Shown: one piece after another, positions 61,621 through 64,000 of the stretch
Numbering within the stretch: the stretch's first letter is position 1
How the letters are laid out: the number at the start of each line of letters is the position of its first letter
Assembly (NCBI RefSeq): GCF_023276405.1
Contig: NZ_JALRMO010000001.1
Coordinates: forward strand, 2,976,001 to 3,040,000
Source of the DNA: Paenibacillus hamazuiensis
GTDB lineage: Bacteria; Bacillota; Bacilli; Paenibacillales; NBRC-103111
Direction: 5' to 3'
Length of the DNA stretch: 64,000 nt
Notes under the pieces: model-generated
Told to the model about the DNA's origin: nothing
Database searches by the model: none
What the model saw: the letters and a program-made list of their open reading frames with translations, nothing else
Position numbers and translations under genes: made by a program

Positions 61621-62940
61621 CTATTCCCCCTTCCGATCCCGTAAAAAATAGATCGTATCCAGCTTGACGCGGCCGGCCATTTGCCGGATTTCCTGCTTGC
61701 CCACGCGTTCCACGGCTTCGATCAGCGTCGGTACCGTTCGGGAAGCTCCGGACAGCACATTGTTAAAATCGAACCCGATCGTTTCGAACGCGGAATCCTG
61801 AATTTCGTACAATTGGTTCGTGATCATCGCTTTCGTTTGATTGAGCTCCGTATCGGATATGTCGCCCTGCTCCATGGACACAAGCTGCTGCTTGATGATC
61901 GATACGGCTTTCTCATAATTGCCGATTTCAATGCCGGATTGAATCGTCATGATGCCTTTATGACCGTCCAACCGGGAAGACGCATAGTAAGCAAGACTTG
62001 CTTTTTCCCGGACGTTGGTGAACAGCTTGGCGTGCGGATATCCTCCGAGAATGCCGTTATACATCAGAGCTACCGGATACTCCTCGTCCGCATACGTTAT
62101 GTAGGAGCGCAGGCCCATATTGAGCTTGCCCTGATTCACATCGAGCCGCTCGACAACCTCTTTCACTTCGCTCACTTCCGGATTGGTCGACCTCAGCGCA
62201 TAAGTGGCCGCCGTGCTGCGATCCGTCCGGAAATATTGCTCGATGAGCGGCGTTACTTCTTCCAGCGTCGTGCTTCCGACGATGTAAATATCGATTGGCG
62301 CCGTTTTTAACCACGACTGATAATGCTCGTAGAGCGACTTTGCGTCAATTTCCTGCAGCGCTTCGATTTTGCCGAGTGGATGAAGCCGATAAGGCTCGTT
62401 TTTGCACATTTCTTCAATGCAGCGTTCCGCCGCGTAGCGAATTTTGTCATTGATAATCGCTTCCAGCCGTTTCTGAAGCGTCGTTTTTTCCGAATCCACG
62501 TATTTGCTGCGAAATTGTCCTTTTTCCAGGACGGGTTCGGTGAGCGTCTGTCCCAAAAATTGCAGCGCCTGCTTCAAAAGCGGTTCGTTGGATGAGACGA
62601 ACCGGTCCTGAATGACGTCCATCCGGAATTGGACGATCTGGTAATCCCCGCGTTTGTAAATATCGAAGCCGAGTCCCGCTCCGTACATATCGTCGAGACG
62701 CTCGCGGAACTGCTTGGTTTCGGGGTAGGCCTGCGTGCCGCGGCGGAGTACGAAAGGAATTAACGCTGTCGGCGTCACCGCTTGCTCCGCCAGCGGAAGC
62801 CCGAGATATACGGAAATGGCGAAAGTTTTAAACTGATCGGTCGGCAAAACGTGAATGCGCATTTGACGGACGGTGCCGCGCTCAAATTGAATCGTTTTCA
62901 ATGGCGTGTAGCTCCCTTCCTTTACAAAGGATGATACCAT
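61621..62940 (-). CDS. ymfF: YmfF, inactive-type M16 peptidase-like subunit
   Basis: 439-residue M16 fold protein. The region where HxxEH would sit has instead 'LIPFVLRRGTQAYP', so it lacks the catalytic zinc motif, typical of the partner subunit in M16 dimers. The substrate-binding 'RR/Y' pair and the 'YNGILGGYPHAKLFTNVREKASLAYYASSRLDGHKGIMTIQSGI' stretch are conserved. GGAGGAAT SD precedes the ATG. First gene of the ymfF-ymfH-ymfI-ymfJ operon, whose order is as in B. subtilis. Confidence 0.9.
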   Translation of the reverse strand: MVSSFVKEGSYTPLKTIQFERGTVRQMRIHVLPTDQFKTFAISVYLGLPLAEQAVTPTALIPFVLRRGTQAYPETKQFRERLDDMYGAGLGFDIYKRGDYQIVQFRMDVIQDRFVSSNEPLLKQALQFLGQTLTEPVLEKGQFRSKYVDSEKTTLQKRLEAIINDKIRYAAERCIEEMCKNEPYRLHPLGKIEALQEIDAKSLYEHYQSWLKTAPIDIYIVGSTTLEEVTPLIEQYFRTDRSTAATYALRSTNPEVSEVKEVVERLDVNQGKLNMGLRSYITYADEEYPVALMYNGILGGYPHAKLFTNVREKASLAYYASSRLDGHKGIMTIQSGIEIGNYEKAVSIIKQQLVSMEQGDISDTELNQTKAMITNQLYEIQDSAFETIGFDFNNVLSGASRTVPTLIEAVERVGKQEIRQMAGRVKLDTIYFLRDRKGE

Positions 62941-62951
62941 TATATTCCTCC

Positions 62952-62989
62952 TAAAAGAGAAGAAGCAACCGCAGACGGGTTACTTCTTC
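62952..62989 (-). terminator. Terminator of sleB
   Basis: Minus-strand GAAGAAG(TAACC)/(GGTTG)CTTCTTC hairpin followed by TCTTTTAG. Confidence 0.75.
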
Positions 62990-63000
62990 AATTTTTCGTA

Positions 63001-63798
63001 TTATTTGCAGAAAATGTGTTTGCCGATTCGTTTGATTTGCGGTCGGGACCAAATCCATTTCGATGTGGCCGTATCCGGGTTAAAGTAATACAGCGCTTCT
63101 CCCGTCGGGTCCCATCCGTTTAATGCGTCTCTGACCGCTTTCTTCGAAGTTTCGTTCGGCGTCAGCCAAATTTGTCCGTCGGCCACCGCTGTAAATGCGC
63201 CCGGCTGGAAAATAACGCCGGAAACCGTGTTCGGAAAGCTCGGGGATTGCACCCTGTTCAAAATAACCGCCGCCACCGCTACTTGACCGATATATGGCTC
63301 GCCACGGGCTTCTCCGTGTACGGCATTGGCCATCAAATTTAAATCCTGTTCGGATAAGCCCATTTGATTGACAGGGGTCACATTGGTCGGAGCTTCTGCC
63401 CCTGCGGCATTCCCTGCTCCGCCTCCTCCTCCGCCACCGCCACCGCCTACGACAGATGGAGGCAGGTCCGCCGCTGTCGGCTTCCAATCTTTGGTAGCCT
63501 CCCACAGCTTTAGCTTCGTTTTGTCTCCGACAACGCCGTCTACGGGCAGTCCGAATTCGGATTGAAACCATTTCACGGATCTTAGTGTTCTATATCCGAA
63601 ATCGCCGTCCACATCCCCGGTATAGAAACCCAAATGTTTAAGTCGCCCTTGAAGCTCATATACGTCTTTGCCTACGGCGCCATATCGGATATCCCAGTTC
63701 TCGAAGGTCATCTTCGAGTTCATGCTTTGCTTGAGCTGATAGCCGCCGAAAAGCAAGGTGACCACGCAAAACGTGATAATGATCAATCGTTTGTTCAT
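63001..63798 (-). CDS. sleB: Spore cortex-lytic enzyme SleB
   Basis: Lytic transglycosylase that degrades spore cortex peptidoglycan on germination. N-terminal signal/anchor (about 4-22), a PG_binding_1 domain ('DVYELQGRLKHLGFYTGDVDGDFGYRTLRSVKWFQSEFGLPVDGVVGDKTKLKLWE'), a linker with ten Gly in a row, and a Hydrolase_2 catalytic domain with the Glu of 'ANAVHGEARGEPYIGQVAVAAVILNRVQS'. 265 residues from ATG 63798 (AAAGGTGA eight bases upstream). The usual partner gene ypeB is not seen in the visible flank. Sequence upstream looks like a forespore promoter. Confidence 0.93.
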   Translation of the reverse strand: MNKRLIIITFCVVTLLFGGYQLKQSMNSKMTFENWDIRYGAVGKDVYELQGRLKHLGFYTGDVDGDFGYRTLRSVKWFQSEFGLPVDGVVGDKTKLKLWEATKDWKPTAADLPPSVVGGGGGGGGGGAGNAAGAEAPTNVTPVNQMGLSEQDLNLMANAVHGEARGEPYIGQVAVAAVILNRVQSPSFPNTVSGVIFQPGAFTAVADGQIWLTPNETSKKAVRDALNGWDPTGEALYYFNPDTATSKWIWSRPQIKRIGKHIFCK

Positions 63799-63846
63799 CA
63801 AGTGCATTCACCTTTCCCCTTGTTATCAACCTAACCTATTTAAGGT

Positions 63847-63877
63847 TATTATGAGAAAGGTTGAGCAGTTCTATGCA
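63847..63877 (-). promoter_or_regulatory. Candidate forespore (sigma-G/F) promoter of sleB
   Basis: TGCATA, 18-base spacer, CATAATA on the minus strand, about 50 bases before the ATG at 63798. It resembles the TGAATA/CATACTA sigma-G consensus. Confidence 0.55.
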
Positions 63878-64000
63878 CAGAGGTCACCCCCTGCCCTCTT
63901 TAGGGGGCTTCTTCCCTCCTAAGTCCCCCAGCGGGGGGACCCATACGCTCAGGTGCAATGTTATCAGGTTAGGTCCAAATCTGGCCCAGGGTCATAAAGG
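63878..64000. other. Right-edge intergenic sequence
   Basis: No gene is visible. It contains short GC-rich inverted stretches around 63885-63945 (CCCCC/GGGGG tracts) that could form hairpins, possibly the end of a transcription unit entering from outside the window. Confidence 0.3.

Overview
The window looks like a chromosomal segment of a spore-forming Firmicute of the Paenibacillus type. Moderate-to-high GC content, a Bacillus-like core block (ymfF-ymfH-ymfI-ymfJ-ymfK-rodZ-rimO-pgsA-cinA-recA-recX-rny-ymdB-spoVS-miaB-ricA), sleB and spoVS, many sugar ABC transporters with AraC/YesM-type regulators, and frequent TTG/GTG starts behind strong Shine-Dalgarno (SD) sequences all point there. This is inferred from gene content; no 16S gene is present. 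Nearly all genes lie on the minus strand. No prophage, insertion sequence, CRISPR array or rRNA is visible, and no stretch over 300 bases lacks a gene or RNA feature.

1-6.2 kb: the start of a sensor kinase (cut by the window edge), a sugar ABC transporter operon (lipoprotein, two permeases) and a divergent FtsH-like AAA metalloprotease. 6.2-13.6 kb: small metabolic and housekeeping genes (alpha/beta hydrolase, LysE exporter, MsrA, a secreted 5'-nucleotidase with SLH-like repeats, histidine phosphatase, Nudix, GNAT, DUF2935). It includes two decayed HAD phosphatase genes. 13.6-15.1 kb: an AT-rich pair (DUF6236-like protein and a membrane protein) that looks acquired. 15.2-19.3 kb: Gfo/Idh/MocA dehydrogenase and sugar isomerase, divergent from an AraC regulator, then an orphan, apparently truncated solute-binding protein. 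19.3-25.4 kb: flavin monooxygenase, Bax inhibitor-like protein, several tiny conserved-looking proteins and two MFS transporters, one with a terminator in its leader. 25.5-28.4 kb: tRNA-Asp next to gluQ, the enzyme that modifies queuosine of tRNA-Asp, with a tRNA-like partial copy between them; then cysteine dioxygenase and a Tat-exported phosphoesterase.

28.4-40.6 kb is a polysaccharide-use locus: a membrane-bound AraC regulator, a DUF3502-type binding protein, two LplB/YtcP-type permeases and a secreted protein of about 2000 residues. That protein joins a parallel beta-helix, three discoidin/CBM32-like domains, an alpha/beta-hydrolase esterase and a FIMAH-like tail. It plausibly cuts and de-esterifies a glycan outside the cell, and the transporter imports the product.

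40.8-63.8 kb is the conserved core: tRNA and ribosome methylthiolation (MiaB, RimO), RicA, PduL, the 2-oxoacid:ferredoxin oxidoreductase KorAB, membrane dipeptidase, SpoVS with an excellent sigma-H promoter, YmdB (apparently starting at ATT), RNase Y, RecX, RecA with SOS box, CinA, PgsA, YajQ, RodZ, YmfK, a Med/BMP-like lipoprotein, the EF-P aminopentanol modification set (YmfI, YmfH, YmfF) and SleB with a likely forespore promoter.
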